Of a DNA stretch of 64,000 nucleotides, positions 9,838 to 20,708 are shown piece by piece. Source of the stretch: Toxotes chatareus (Eukaryota > Chordata > Actinopteri > Toxotidae). Each line of letters begins with the position of its first letter. The stretch's first letter is position 1. Below the pieces are notes generated by a model. It was not told the origin of the DNA and searched no databases. It saw nothing but the letters and a program-made list of their open reading frames with translations. Location of the stretch: contig JAFBJY010001442.1 of assembly GCA_016801885.1 (NCBI GenBank), positions 124,001 to 188,000 on the forward strand. The letters run 5' to 3'. The translations under genes and the position numbers were made by a program.

Positions 9838-11468
9838 TCCCTCAGTCATACTGAATCGAAACTGAAGTGACTGCTGCAGCTGGAAGCTACTGCAGAGACT
9901 GATACACTTCACTGAGGACACACACACACACACAGTTTTGTCTTACATTACTTTGAGGACACTTCTTGACAACATGCATTCCCTAGCCCCTTACCCTAAC
10001 TTAATCCTGAACCCATTTCTGACACTCACCCTAAAATCCAGCCATTTTAAGGTTTGTTAGAAAGTGATGACCAGGCAAAATGTCCTCACTTCACTGGTTT
10101 AAAATTCAAACTGGTTCTCACACTGTATAAACAGATAAGTAGACACACACAAATTGAATGTTTCACCATTTTCCTTTAATGACCAACAAACGTATCAAAA
10201 CAAGATCATGTTAAAGCCTGGTACTCTATTCAACTGGGACTCAGATGCAGACTCAGACACACAGAGACAGAAGTGAGTTCAACTGTTTATTTTCCAACAG
10301 GGAAAAGAAGCAAAAGTCTGTGTTTGAACCGGGCAGGTGGACAGACAGGATGATCATAGTAGATTTCCACATTGGTGGAGATGTGAATGCAGGTCGAAGG
10401 GAGACGGGTCTGAGACTGAGGAGATGGACAGAGCGTGGGTCAGGTCTTCTTCAGGAAGCCAGGAGCAATGAACCAACAGTTGGATGCGAGGAGATTCTTC
10501 AGACAAGGCAATTCCTTTCCTACAGCAAGGTCGGCCAACATTTCTACTGTGAGGGATGAAAGATGAACTGGTGAATAATGGGCTGAAGCACTGGTCTTTA
10601 AATGATTTCAAACAGCATTGGAAAATATATATATAAATGAATTAGAGATTTTCTAACATCTTCAAATCCAAATCTTTGTTTTCATTTTTTCAATCTGATT
10701 TGAACAAACTGAATCTTAATTCATCTAAAAAAAAAGTTTAGCTTCATAAAATGAAATTGTAGTAGAGACACTGGGATTACTGGCGTTGGTTCAGGGTTTG
10801 TCACCAAGTTCACACTGGGTGTGTCGGCCAGAACACCAACTTAAGGCCAAAACTTCCCTGCAGGCTATATATATATATCCCAATGAAGAAGCAGGTGATG
10901 GAGCATTCAGGGGTTTTATTGCTCTCTTAGCAGGCAAGGAGGTCATGTGGTTCTCTATCAAATACAACAAAGTATAATGAAAAAAAATTAAGGCTCTTCA
11001 TAGTCAATAAACATAAACAGTACTGATATCACTATCTCCATTTTCCGCTAATTCCCACTATCCCAGCTCTTAAACACAGTTCACCTGACAACTAGTATAT
11101 TAACACACATATATTAACACCATACAGTGACATTCACATGACGCTCATAACGTCACACTAAATCTAAGTTTGGGGCCTTTTGTACAAAAATGAATGAATT
11201 GAAAAATGAATCTTAGAAAACATATTTCCAACAGACTAAAGTTTTATCTTTTCTACAGTTCAAGATAAATTTCAATATGACAGGAATGTGTAAAGCAAAG
11301 TTTAGTAAAGCTGCTCTGAGTTCAGCTCCGTGATGGAGGACAAATAAAATCATCAATACTAAAAGTGTTTGAAATTAAACCAGATCATTTCATCTGCTGT
11401 AACATTCAACATCTGAATTTAATACATGACTTTACAATATTGTATTTAGTATTTTTGCAGAAACTTAC
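9838..11468. other. non-coding Ig-cluster spacer with possible LTR remnant
   Basis: 9838-10140 is homologous to the sequence downstream of V2 (12549-12830). Minus-strand 10530-10210 has a polyadenylation signal (10291-10286) and a CTGAGTCTGCATCTGAGTCC-like end typical of fish gypsy LTRs, but no TG...CA pair could be fixed. I searched the minus strand here for a CL exon (expected downstream of the J) and saw none. Confidence 0.4.
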
Positions 11469-11506
11469 TTCCGAATTCCAGTCTGGTTCCTCCACCAAAA
11501 GTCCAC
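11469..11506 (-). CDS. Ig light-chain J segment, inverted relative to V segments
   Basis: The minus strand encodes W-T-F-G-G-G-T-R-L-E-F-G, the canonical J motif with the FGxG bulge, in a 38-base exon ending at a GTAAGT donor (11468-11463). The length equals the usual kappa J exon. It is preceded by a 23-bp RSS. Because the V segments lie on plus, joining would require inversion. A CL exon should follow at lower coordinates on minus but was not found, so whether the J is used is unknown. It is too short to appear as an ordinary open reading frame. Confidence 0.9.
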
Positions 11507-11545
11507 CACAGTGATACAAAGTCATTGAGCCGTTATACAGAAACC
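11507..11545 (-). other. J recombination signal sequence, 23-bp spacer
   Basis: On minus: nonamer GGTTTCTGT (11545-11537, one mismatch to GGTTTTTGT), 23-base spacer (11536-11514), heptamer CACTGTG (11513-11507) abutting the J codons. It pairs with the 12-bp V signals under the 12/23 rule. Confidence 0.92.
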
Positions 11546-11911
11546 TCTCAGTGTAGAGAGACACGGCTCTGTGACTGTGAAACAAACTAAAAAAAAAAAA
11601 AAGTATGTTTTTAGATTTTGGCATCTGATATAAGAAATGAGTCAAAGAGCCAAAAAATTCAAGAATTAATATTTTTTTACATTTTTTTTTAATTTTAAAA
11701 TGAAATAATAAAGATTTGATGAGATAAAATATTATAAATAATAATTCAATGAATTAAGAGAAAAAGAGAATTTCAGATGCATAAAACCAAGTTTACATCA
11801 AAAGACACATTGAAATGTTCATAAAACATATTTTAATACATTTTTCCATTAATCAGAAGCTTCATCATATTGATATCTGTTGGAGTCAGTCAGAGCATTT
11901 CCATAGAGCCA

Positions 11912-11960
11912 CTTTGCATCAGCAGCACCATGCTCCAGTGCTCTGGGAGAGTTTATAGTC
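11912..11960 (+). promoter_or_regulatory. V2 promoter: octamer-like and TATA-like boxes
   Basis: CTTTGCAT at 11912-11919 matches the Ig light-chain octamer ATTTGCAT at 7 of 8 positions. A TTTATAG box follows at about 11952-11958, and the initiator ATG lies 119 bases after the octamer. The same two boxes at the same spacing precede V3. Confidence 0.65.
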
Positions 11961-12037
11961 CTGAGACTTGAAGACTGGATGACTGACAGCTGTCCTTCAT
12001 GACAACACAAGCCACAGAAATCCTCCTGATCCAAAAC

Positions 12038-12520
12038 ATGACTTTGATCTCCGTCCTCATCTGGACTGTCCTCTGCTGCTGCTTCACAGGTAAAGTCCAG
12101 AAAATCAAACTCCTCTCCTCTATCAACATCCGTCCCTCTGAAATGAAGCCGACTAAACGCTGACGCTGCTTTATGTTTGTGTCTCTGTGTCCTCAGAGTC
12201 CAGAGGACAGGTCACAGTGACTCAGCCTGGAGCAGTGAGCTCTGCTCTGGGAGGCTCCATCACCATCAGCTGTAGAACCAGTCAGAACGTTCATGTTTTG
12301 AGCAACGATCACCTTTTAGCCTGGTACCAACAGAGAGATGGAGACAAACCCAAACCTCTTATATTTGGTGCTTCCACTCGACAATCAGGGATTCCAGCTC
12401 GTTTTACAGGCAGTGGATCAAACTCTGACTTCACTCTGACCATCAGTGGAGTCCAGGCTGAAGATGCAGCAGTTTACTACTGTCAGAGTGAACACTGGCC
12501 TAGTGGCAAACTTGTGTTCA
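12038..12520 (+). CDS. Ig light-chain (kappa-type) V segment V2, intact
   Basis: Two exons. The leader exon 12038-12089 encodes a hydrophobic signal peptide (MTLISVLIWTVLCCCFT), and its GTAAAG donor splits a codon after the first base. The V exon is 12197-12520 after a CCTCAG acceptor. The V domain has FR1 with QVTVTQPG..SCRTS (first Cys), FR2 AWYQQRDGDKPKPLIF (conserved Trp), FR3 GIPARFTGSGSNSDFTLTI and YYC (second Cys), then a CDR3 stub ending right at the RSS heptamer. No stop interrupts the spliced frame; the TGA inside the heptamer would be removed by joining. The product would be the variable domain of a secreted or membrane Ig light chain in B cells. The kappa-type call comes from the V-12 spacer and a J-23 partner. 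Confidence 0.93.
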
Positions 12521-12548
12521 CACAGTGAAAAGGCGTCGTACAAAAACC
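12521..12548 (+). other. V2 recombination signal sequence, 12-bp spacer
   Basis: Heptamer CACAGTG at 12521-12527 (perfect), 12-base spacer, nonamer ACAAAAACC at 12540-12548. Confidence 0.95.
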
Positions 12549-13640
12549 TCCCTCAGTCAGACTGAACAGAAACTGAAGTGACTGCTGCAGCTGGAAGCTA
12601 CTGCAGAGACTGATACACTTCACTGAGGACACACACACACAAACATTCTTGTCTTACATTACTTTGAGGACACTTGTTGACAAAACTCATTCCCTAGTCC
12701 TTTACTCTAACCCTCTACTGAACCCTCAAACTGTCATTTTAAGGTGTCAGACAGTGAGGACAGGGCAAAATATCCTCACTTCATTGGTTTAAAATTCAAA
12801 CCCGTCCTCACATTGTGTAGCCATACAAGAACATGTACAAACACCAAGGAGCAAGGAACATGTATCAAAATAAGACAAAGAACATAAATACTGATTTTAA
12901 TAAAGATCAAAATCCAATCATCATCCATTCATATCCAGTTATAATCCCATGTTCTAATCTCAATTTCCAAAGACTCCAGAGGAGACAACCCCAGACACTT
13001 TAATGGTAAATGGCTTGTTCATGACCTTTGGCCTCAGTCTCATCTTGGATCACAGCTTTATCCACTGTTAATAGAGAATATGAAGGAGAGCAGGGATTTC
13101 TGGCCCAACTTCACCTACTTCCAAGGCACATGGAGAAGGAAAAACACGTGAAGAGGACACTGCAGTGACACTTGTATTAGAAAGAAGAGCAGCATCTGTT
13201 TTAGGATACCACAGGAAAACAGAGACAGTCAGGTGTGACTGACAGAGCTATCACATGTGACATGAATTACACATCAGCATCATTTATTAATGTCATAAGC
13301 TACAATGATAAAATCCTTGGTATCTCTCAGTGAGACACACTCTGTCCTCATGGATTTAACAGATCTCATTATATCACACATGCAACACATGACAACAGTT
13401 ATTGTTTGAATAGTTTCCATGGACTTGACTTATTTGATGAATGTGTCTCTTATTTTTAAATGTTGACAAGTCTGTTGGTGAATTGTTTCTCTGAATTTTA
13501 ATGTTGGAAGAAAAGGAAAAAGTGGATGTAACTATAGAACCTTTAAATCCTGATTTTTGTTTAAATTTATATCATTAACTTTTGGACTTTTCCCTTCACA
13601 TTAATTATTGTTCATGCAAAACGGTGCCAGTAACAATGAA
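12549..13640. other. spacer between V2 and V3
   Basis: The first about 280 bases repeat the post-V1 flank. The rest shows no gene; 13100-13600 is AT-rich with no recognised element. Confidence 0.5.
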
Positions 13641-13682
13641 CACGTCTCTGTTGGAGTCAGTCAGAGCATTTCCATAGAGCCA

Positions 13683-13730
13683 CTTTGCATCAGTAGCACC
13701 ATGCTCCAGTGCTCTGGGAGAGTTTATAGT
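13683..13730 (+). promoter_or_regulatory. V3 promoter: octamer-like and TATA-like boxes
   Basis: CTTTGCAT at 13683-13690 and TTTATAG at about 13723-13729, with the ATG 119 bases after the octamer, exactly as in V2. Confidence 0.65.
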
Positions 13731-13808
13731 CCTGAGACTTGAAGACTGGATGACTGACAGCTGTCCTTCATGACAACACAAGCCACAGAAATCCTCCTGA
13801 TCCAAAAC

Positions 13809-14290
13809 ATGACTTTGATCTCCGTCCTCATCTGGACTGTCCTCTGCTGCTGCTTCACAGGTAAAGTCCAGAGAATCAAACTCCTCTCCTCTATCAACAT
13901 CTGTCCCTCTGAAATGAAGCCGACTAAACGCTGACGCTGCTTTATGTTTGTGTCTCTGTGTCCTCAGAGTCCAGAGGACAGGTCACAGTGACTCAGCCTG
14001 GAGCAGTGAGCTCTGCTCTGGGAGGCTCCGTCACCATCAGCTGTAGAACCAGTCAGAACGTTCATGTTTGGAGCAACTATCACTTTTAGCCTGGTACCAA
14101 CAGAGAGATGGAGACAAACCTAAACTGCTCATTTACGCTGCTTCCACTCGAGTATCAGGGATTCCAGCTCGTTTTACAGGCAGTGGATCAAACTCTGACT
14201 TCACTCTGACCATCAGTGGAGTCCAGGCTGAAGATGCAGCAGTTTACTACTGTCAGAGTTTTCACTCTATCAACAGTCAGAAAGTGTTCA
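13809..14290 (+). pseudogene. Ig light-chain V segment V3, one-base frame break
   Basis: Near-duplicate of V2 with the same leader exon (13809-13860), intron and V exon start (13968). In CDR1, V2 reads ...CACCTTTTAGCC whereas V3 reads ...CACTTTTAGCC (14081-14089). The missing base creates an in-frame TAG just before the FR2 tryptophan. Beyond it, FR2 to YYC is open in the shifted frame (AWYQQRDGDKPKLLIYAAST...). The promoter and RSS are intact. It is either a recent pseudogene or a consensus error at a T/C run; an intact V cannot be excluded. Confidence 0.9.
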
Positions 14291-14318
14291 CACAGTGAAA
14301 AAGCGGCGTACAAAAACC
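14291..14318 (+). other. V3 recombination signal sequence, 12-bp spacer
   Basis: Heptamer CACAGTG at 14291-14297, 12-base spacer, nonamer ACAAAAACC at 14310-14318. Confidence 0.94.
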
Positions 14319-15894
14319 TCCCTCAGTCCGACTGAACAGAAACTGAAGTGACTGCTGCAGCTGGAAGCTACTGCAGAGACTGATACGCTTCACTGAGGAC
14401 ACACACACACACACACACACCATCATGGAGAATATACAACTTACAGCAAATCAGGATCTGTATTGATCATTCTTCATTGTTTTACCTGATGCTGCTCTGA
14501 CATAACAAGCTATAACTACTTGCAGAACAAAGTGTGTGTGTGCATCTTAAAATAAGGGTTAGTTGACACATTAAGGTCTCATCTATCTGCACAAACAAAT
14601 CTCTCTTGTGTTCTATTCATCCAGTCAGCTAATAATATTCACAGTTTCATAGAAAACAAACAGAAACATAATGTATCACACAAGCTGCCAAGTTGGTCCT
14701 TGGCCTGATTTGACCTGATTTGGCCTCAGACTTCTACCTCTTGCTCAGTATGAAGAAGGTCAGTGGTCGCCATTAATAGTGATGATGATGTCATTACTGC
14801 TATGGACTTTCAGGAGGTGCGAGACGGCGTCTTCTACAAAGAAATGATCTTTATGCTCCACAACCACCGGACTAAGTGGGCAGTTGTAGGAAGGACTCTG
14901 TTGAAAGTAAATGTCCGAGGTTTTCTAAAACTGACTCCTTCTACCTTAGACCAAAGATTTACCAATGACCCTATGAAAATAAGTTACGATGATTGGTAAT
15001 AACTTCCAGTTGTCAATGTATATATCACCATGAACACAAAACTTTCATTTTGGTTTCAAAAGGGAACATATTGTTTGGGATGTAGTGAATTTGACTGGGG
15101 CCACATAAGACAAGGAGGCGTGGCTTCAAAACCACAGAGCAAGCTTTCCAAACAAATACACCAGCTTCCTTATACTAAACTGGGAAGGTGAGTGGTCTGG
15201 AAATGTGACATCTAAAATCAATATACTCCTCGTTCTAACAAATAGTGTTTTCCATTGTGGAGGTGTACTCACATTAAGCCATGCTGTGAACAGCTACTAT
15301 CACTAAAGCTGAGCTGGAACGCTGCAAGTGTTTCTTCCACTTTACTGCACAGCAAACTGATTTGTTCATCTGAAGCACTAATAAAGTGATGCTAACTCAC
15401 TGAGAAACACATTTCATTTTCTTACAACCTTTTCATAGTTTAAAAGAAACAGCAAAAAGTTTGCTTTGCATTAGTAGTAACATAACAGCTGTGATGTGGC
15501 TGAAAATGATCAGTAAACAGTGAAATAAGGCTGATATCTGAAAGTCCAAACTGGAACAGAGGAGTGAAAGTAAACCCCAGATCACAGAGGTTCAGGTAGA
15601 AGCTGCAAAAGTCTTGAGAGCTGAAAACAGAGAGAATTAAGAATAGAGCTTTCTCTCTAGTCTACAGCATAGACACACAGGAGTGTAGCGACTGCAGACA
15701 CAGCTAAAGGGAGGAGAATGTCATAGGTTGGCAATGGTCAGCTCTGCTACCAAGCAGGACCAACACAGTGCAATTTGGCACAGCTACCCTGCTAACTCCT
15801 GTGAGGCTGTAATGGAAATGCATGCCATCACAGCTTATGTGCTAATGGAAAAAATCCATAATATGCTACTTTTCAGGACACCTCTGTAACAGCC
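14319..15894. other. non-coding; one unassigned 78-codon frame
   Basis: A plus frame at 14763-14999 (MVAINSDDDVITAMDF... ends DDW) has no motif I recognise, no signal peptide and no flanking exon signals that decide it. It may be a TE remnant. A (CA)n run follows V3 at 14400-14420. No CL or further J was seen. Confidence 0.35.
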
Positions 15895-16298
15895 TTAACC
15901 CCTTAACACTCCGGCCGAATTTGCCCAAAACACCTGCCAAAAACATACCCAAATTAAATTCAAAGCTGTTCTTGAGCCCTTAGGAGGACATTCAAAAGTT
16001 TGGTCTCTTTGTGAAGGTAACACTCTAAAGTTTTTATTTCAGCAGTCTGAGTACTGTAGGTGTAACTGGTATGGAGTAAGAGAATATTAAACACAGAAAA
16101 ATTTTTTTTTTTTTCCTCACCTGGATTTTTTTTGTAAAATGCATCTTTCTAATAACCTGGGCTTGTAGGTTAGGATTAGATGACAACATATTTCTGTAGA
16201 CTGAAGTCCTACCCATTCCATGTTAAAATTTCATTGTAATTGTACAAAAAATTGACTGTTTTGCACAGGTTTTTTCAGTGGGTATGTCCAGGCGTTCT

Positions 16299-16336
16299 CA
16301 AGAGCTATCCAAAATGGCCACTTTGGATAGCTCTTG
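16299..16336. repeat. perfect inverted repeat (15-base arms, 8-base loop)
   Basis: Arms CAAGAGCTATCCAAA (16299-16313) and its exact complement (16322-16336) flank ATGGCCAC. It lies inside the piggyBac-like candidate and could be a subterminal palindrome. Confidence 0.75.
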
Positions 16337-16672
16337 GGCACACTCAGGTGCCAAGTGTATAACTCTTGAATGCTTCAACATACAGACATCAATGACGGCT
16401 CTAATGAAAGGTGACACTTAGAGGAATCAAATTCCATAATGATCCCTCCAATATATTAATATTCATATTCATATTCACAATTAGTAGTACAAAAAATCGT
16501 TATGGAAGAGAAAACACATTGAATGCTCATTATTCTATTGAAACTAAACGTGCATTATAAGAAATTAGTCAGAAAAAGTGCTATGGTCAGAAATCAACAC
16601 CTTTATGTGAATGAATCACATACTATTCACAGCAAACTGTTTACATATTTACAATTTCACCTAAGTTTGGCC

Positions 16673-16850
16673 GCCTGGTTAGCTCAGTTGGTAGAACATG
16701 AGACTCAATATCTCAGGATCGTGGGTTTGAGCCCCACTCTGGGACGGCACCACCTCCACCTCCCAGGTGGTGAGCCCACTGGTGGTGAGTCCACCATAGA
16801 ATTTCGTGTGGACTGGACATCATCACGTTATTCTCAGCATGCCATGCAGT
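16673..16850 (+). mobile_element. tRNA-Lys-like SINE
   Basis: Contains an RNA polymerase III A box TAGCTCAGTTGG (16680-16691) and a B box GGTTTGAGCCC (16724-16734, one change from GGTTCGA). The run from the A box to the CCCCAC arm resembles tRNA-Lys, with the anticodon loop altered to CTCAATA. A tRNA-unrelated body rich in CACC/GGTGG follows. The poor acceptor stem and changed anticodon argue against a functional tRNA gene. Confidence 0.6.
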
Positions 16851-16856
16851 AAAGTA

Positions 16857-17300
16857 AGAGCTGACTGGTCAAACTGTGTGCTCTTGATTGTTGGGAACAA
16901 AAACCTACAGCCACATGGCCCTTTGTGAAACAGTTTGGACACCTCTGAGGTAGACGCTCTCTCCTGTCTCCTGCGACCGCAATGGCTCTTTGAAGTGAAC
17001 AACGGGAGCCGCAGCCGCTTTGTTTTTGTTTTTTCGTTCACGTGATTGGTCAACTACCTGACGTGAGGCGGGTCCGCACTGAGCTGGCGGTGGCGGGGTT
17101 ACAGACACAGGAGAGAAAGAGAGAGAGAACAGCCCCTAAAGAGACAACACGCTGAGAAGGGGACAAAATGAGTGACCGCAGGGAAAATTAATTCATTTAT
17201 TTACGTAATTTTACATTGTTTTTGTTAATAAATTAATTTAAGCAACAAAAACATCTGCGGAGCCCCTGAGGAGCTGAAAGAACCGGCACTTTTTAGTGAG
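16857..17300 (-). mobile_element. hAT-type transposon ends/remnants
   Basis: Read on minus, 16947-16860 starts CAGAGGTGTCCAAACTG and continues ACAAAGGGCCATGTGGCTG, the terminal sequence pattern of fish hAT elements. The adjacent 16950-17300 has GGCTCTTTGAAG and a short frame (MSDRREN...) but no transposase. Boundaries are uncertain. Confidence 0.45.
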
Positions 17301-18095
17301 CCGAGCCATGAGAAAATACTACTGTTTTTACGCACGACGCATACGACTAGCTGACATCCAGATATATTTGTTTACGACGGTCTTGTAGCCCCCTCCTTCC
17401 CCAACCCCGACATGTCACACTTCCCCGTGACTGGAATTTCATTGGCTACACGGCCATTAGATCAGATTCAGCGTAAGATCTGGGCGGAAACGACAAGCGT
17501 AAGAGTGGGGGTGTACTTTAACGTGACAGAGTCGCTCATTGGCTATTTCTGGCTGTGGGGGGCATAGATCTTCCCGGATGGTCAAATGAGGTGTCAATCA
17601 AAAGCAGAGGGCAGGGACTACAAACCAAGCTCCATGGGATCAACTTTCAAAACAAAACAGAGGCGACAAAAGCGTAGAAACGAAGGAGTAATAGTACGCT
17701 GTGTTTTTCAGTCGGAAAACAATCCGATTGCAACTTTTGATCATTTATGCACCTAAAGAAATGTTTTTGACCGCATTTTTCAACTCGACGTGATTCTTTA
17801 GACTTTTCCCGACAAAACAAGACCATTTTTGTTGTTGTTGCGCTGCGTGTTGAACCAGAGGGCGACTAGTAAAAAAAATAAAAACAATGAGCGACGACAG
17901 TTATTACTTTGATGTTTTTAGAAGATGGTTTAGTTCTACCTAAAGTCGTTGTTTTATCTAGTCAAGCTTTATATCGCTGAAAAGATAAGAGTTTCAGCTT
18001 TCAAATGATGTGCTGCATGCGCACCACCTTAAATGTAGTAGTTATGTAGGTACAAAAAACACAGACATGTCCGATAAATAGCATGACGGGGTTAA

Positions 18096-18919
18096 GCTTC
18101 TGAACACCTTTTAGTGTCTTTTAGTGCAGAATTTCCTCTCTGTGTTTCCATCTCTCCACCACAGCTTTGCATGGAAACATTAGGTGTAGAAACACAAAGA
18201 GGAGAATTTTGGACTAAAAATACCTGGAAGATAGAAACTTGATCTACTCAGACTGTTGAAGCCTCATGTTTGCTTCTTTTCAACTCTGGAAGTGAACTTT
18301 TCCACAGGACAGGGACTCTGGATTTTATGCTCCATCATTTCCATTAGAATTTCTTTAGAAAGGATCTTGGTGCAGACAGTACAGACTTCCTAGAAATCCT
18401 TCCCTTTAACACAAACTACAGAGCATCACACCAAAACAAAGTTAAGAAGCTGAACAACCATGAGAATATCTCACAGTCATGATCAGAATTTAAAAATACT
18501 CAATATTGTCCATGAATGATAAGCACACAATCAAACCACTGGGCTTATGGGTATGATTACTTGTCGTCCCAATTTCCCAAACATATCATTTGGACAAAAC
18601 ATTTTAAAACATTAACTTCTAAACTAGACACTGACATGAACTACTAACATGTACTGACTTACTGAAAACCTTGGAGGTGATCTGGACTTTCCTGTAGTTT
18701 CCTCTTGTCCTTGTAACAGCAGTAGCTCCTCCCTTCCTTGTCAATAACTGTGCAGAAATATCTGAGTGCTTCTTTCTTCCTAAATCATGAGCAAGTCCTG
18801 TCCAGTCCAATTGTTTCTGCTCCTGTTTGACTTCTGAACTTGTCTCTGGCTGTGTGTCCACTTACTGCAGCCTGTGACATCAGGCTTTGGAATGTTGATA
18901 CATCAAAGGCATCAAAGGA

Positions 18920-18957
<38 letters not shown>

Positions 18958-19547
18958 CTAACCTAAACCATCATAACTGAAAGCCTAACACTAACCAAAA
19001 CATAACCCATACTGATATTCAATCTTCTCAAAAATACCAAATGAATTACAGAAATAAGCGACAGTCACAGTTCACATTCATTTTCTTCATGTTAACAGTG
19101 AAATATACACCCTTTTGTTGAAGTAATCACTACAATATACTATAAAGTCATTTTGAACTTTTAGGAACTAAACATTGTTCTGATAAAGATTCTGTGAGTT
19201 TAAAATAAATGCAGCAATAATCTAAATAATTGCATCTGTAGGCTGAATGTTTGTTGTATGTGAACCTACAGATGATCCTGTATGTCTCTATCTTCTCTGT
19301 CAGCTTTTGATTCTGAAATCTTGCCTGTTTTGTCAGGTTTGAAAACCTGTCACTGTTGGAATCCATTTCTTTTTAAGCACAGTGAATTAACCAAATGGAC
19401 CACTGCAGCCCAGGTTTGGCTGTTCCTGGTCTGACAGAGGAAGAAGTGCAACAAAGGAGACAGGTGAACACAAGTTCAATTCAATAAATCAAATACACAA
19501 TCACAATGTGTCTTCTCTCCTTCACCCCCTCCTCCAAATGTTCATAC
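18096..19547. other. non-coding; minus block repeated at 30.75-31.03 kb
   Basis: 18610-18915 is found again, inverted and with many indels, at 30745-31027. It has one minus frame (18861-18619, ending near QITSKVFSK) followed by a GTAAGT-like site, so an exon is possible but unrecognised. An (AC)n microsatellite spans 18922-18952. Confidence 0.5.
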
Positions 19548-20060
19548 AAAACACATCACCATAAAGCAGTTCACACCAGGATCAACATTCTGATAAAATC
19601 TACCTGAGAGTGCGTCGCGCATGTGCCTTACTTTAGTGCAAGGGGTCTCCCTGTGACAGTAGAACAATTTTAAAACTTTTTTTTTTGTCTTCTTCTAAAT
19701 TCTAAGTGTTCAAGTCTTCTTCAGATAAAATAAAACACATCACCACAAGCAGTTCACACCAGGATCAACATTCTGATAAAATCTACCTGAGAAAGAGAGT
19801 GTAGCACATGTGCCTTACTTTAGTGCAAGGGGTCTCCCTGTGACAGTAGAACAATTTTAAAACATTTTTTTTTGTCTTCTTCTAAATTCTAAGTGTTCAA
19901 GTCTTCTTCAGATAAAATAAAACACATCACCACAAGCAGTTCACACCAGGATCAACATTCTGATAAAATCTACCTGAGAAAGAGAGTGTAGCACATGTGC
20001 CTTACTTTAGTGCACACAGTCTCCCTGTGACAGTAGAATAAAACAATTTAATTTAATTTA
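19548..20060. repeat. tandem repeat, about 186 bp x 2.8
   Basis: Copies start at 19548, 19733 and 19920 with AAACACATCACC and run through CAGTTCACACCAGGATCAAC and GTCTCCCTGTGACAGTAG. Copies 2 and 3 are closest. No coding frame. Confidence 0.9.
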
Positions 20061-20102
20061 ATTTAAAGCACAATAACAAATTAGGTAACCACAATATAAT
20101 AA

Positions 20103-20460
20103 AATTAAGTAAATTAAACATGGGTTTAGTTAGAATTACTAAGGAAATCAGAGTAACAAATACTCAGAATTTTTGTGCTGAAACTGCTTGTATAATTTAT
20201 TTGAATTTACTCAAAAATATTAAGTACAGTCAACATGAATGTATTGCTTGCAACCACTGCAACCATAAATTACATAATTAATTTAAGTAAATTAAACATG
20301 GGTTTAGTTAGAATTACTAAGGAAATACAAAAAAGTAACAAATACTCAGAATTTTTGTGCTGAAACTGCTTGTATAATTTATTTGAAATTACTAGTACAG
20401 TCAACTTAAAAAATGTCGAGATTTAGATGAATGTATTGCGTGTAACTACTTTCAATATTA
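20103..20460. repeat. tandem duplication, about 180 bp x 2
   Basis: AGTAAATTAAACATGGGTTT starts both copies (near 20105 and 20286). Both carry ACTCAGAATTTTTGTGCTG. AT-rich and non-coding. Confidence 0.85.
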
Positions 20461-20708
20461 AAATTGAATAAATTCAATGAAACACACAGGCTCCTATAAC
20501 TGCACCTCATCTCTCTGAATTTCTTCTTCCAACAGACGTTAAACTCCATGAAATGATCAGGAAGTCAGTTTGGACGCAGTGGACAAAACACACACTTGGT
20601 GTTTGTTGAACTGACTTCAGGTTTCATGCTGCTCAAGCAGAAACATTGTGACTCTACAATATCCACATGCTGAGCAACACACTGCACTAACAACATGATA
20701 CAACACTG

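Larger units (their letters stand above)
15895..18095. mobile_element. candidate piggyBac-like element bounded by TTAA
   Basis: TTAA at 15895-15898 is followed by CCCCTTAACACTCC, and ...CATGACGGGG at 18091 is followed by TTAA at 18092-18095. TTAA duplication with CCC/GGG ends is the piggyBac signature. No transposase frame is present. The interior holds a SINE (16673-16850) and hAT sequence (16857-17300), so the element would be non-autonomous and later interrupted. The two ends share only the first four bases, so the pairing of these two ends is an inference. Confidence 0.4.

Noticed and set aside
10245..10611. Coding exon between V1 and the J
   Set aside because: Both strands read, but the block looks like an LTR end with a polyadenylation signal and has no protein domain.
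11849..12034. Minus frame opposite the V2 promoter, and its copy at 13605-13805
   Set aside because: It is the antisense of the duplicated V promoter/5' UTR; its reappearance reflects DNA duplication, not a gene.
16673..16752. Functional tRNA gene
   Set aside because: A and B boxes are present, but the acceptor stem pairs poorly, the anticodon loop is altered and a SINE body follows.
18619..18861. An Ig constant-region exon
   Set aside because: No cysteine pair or tryptophan in Ig spacing and no match to the CL fold pattern.
19548..20060. CRISPR-like array because of regular spacing
   Set aside because: The repeats are whole 186-base tandem units without short repeat/unique spacer structure, in a vertebrate genome.
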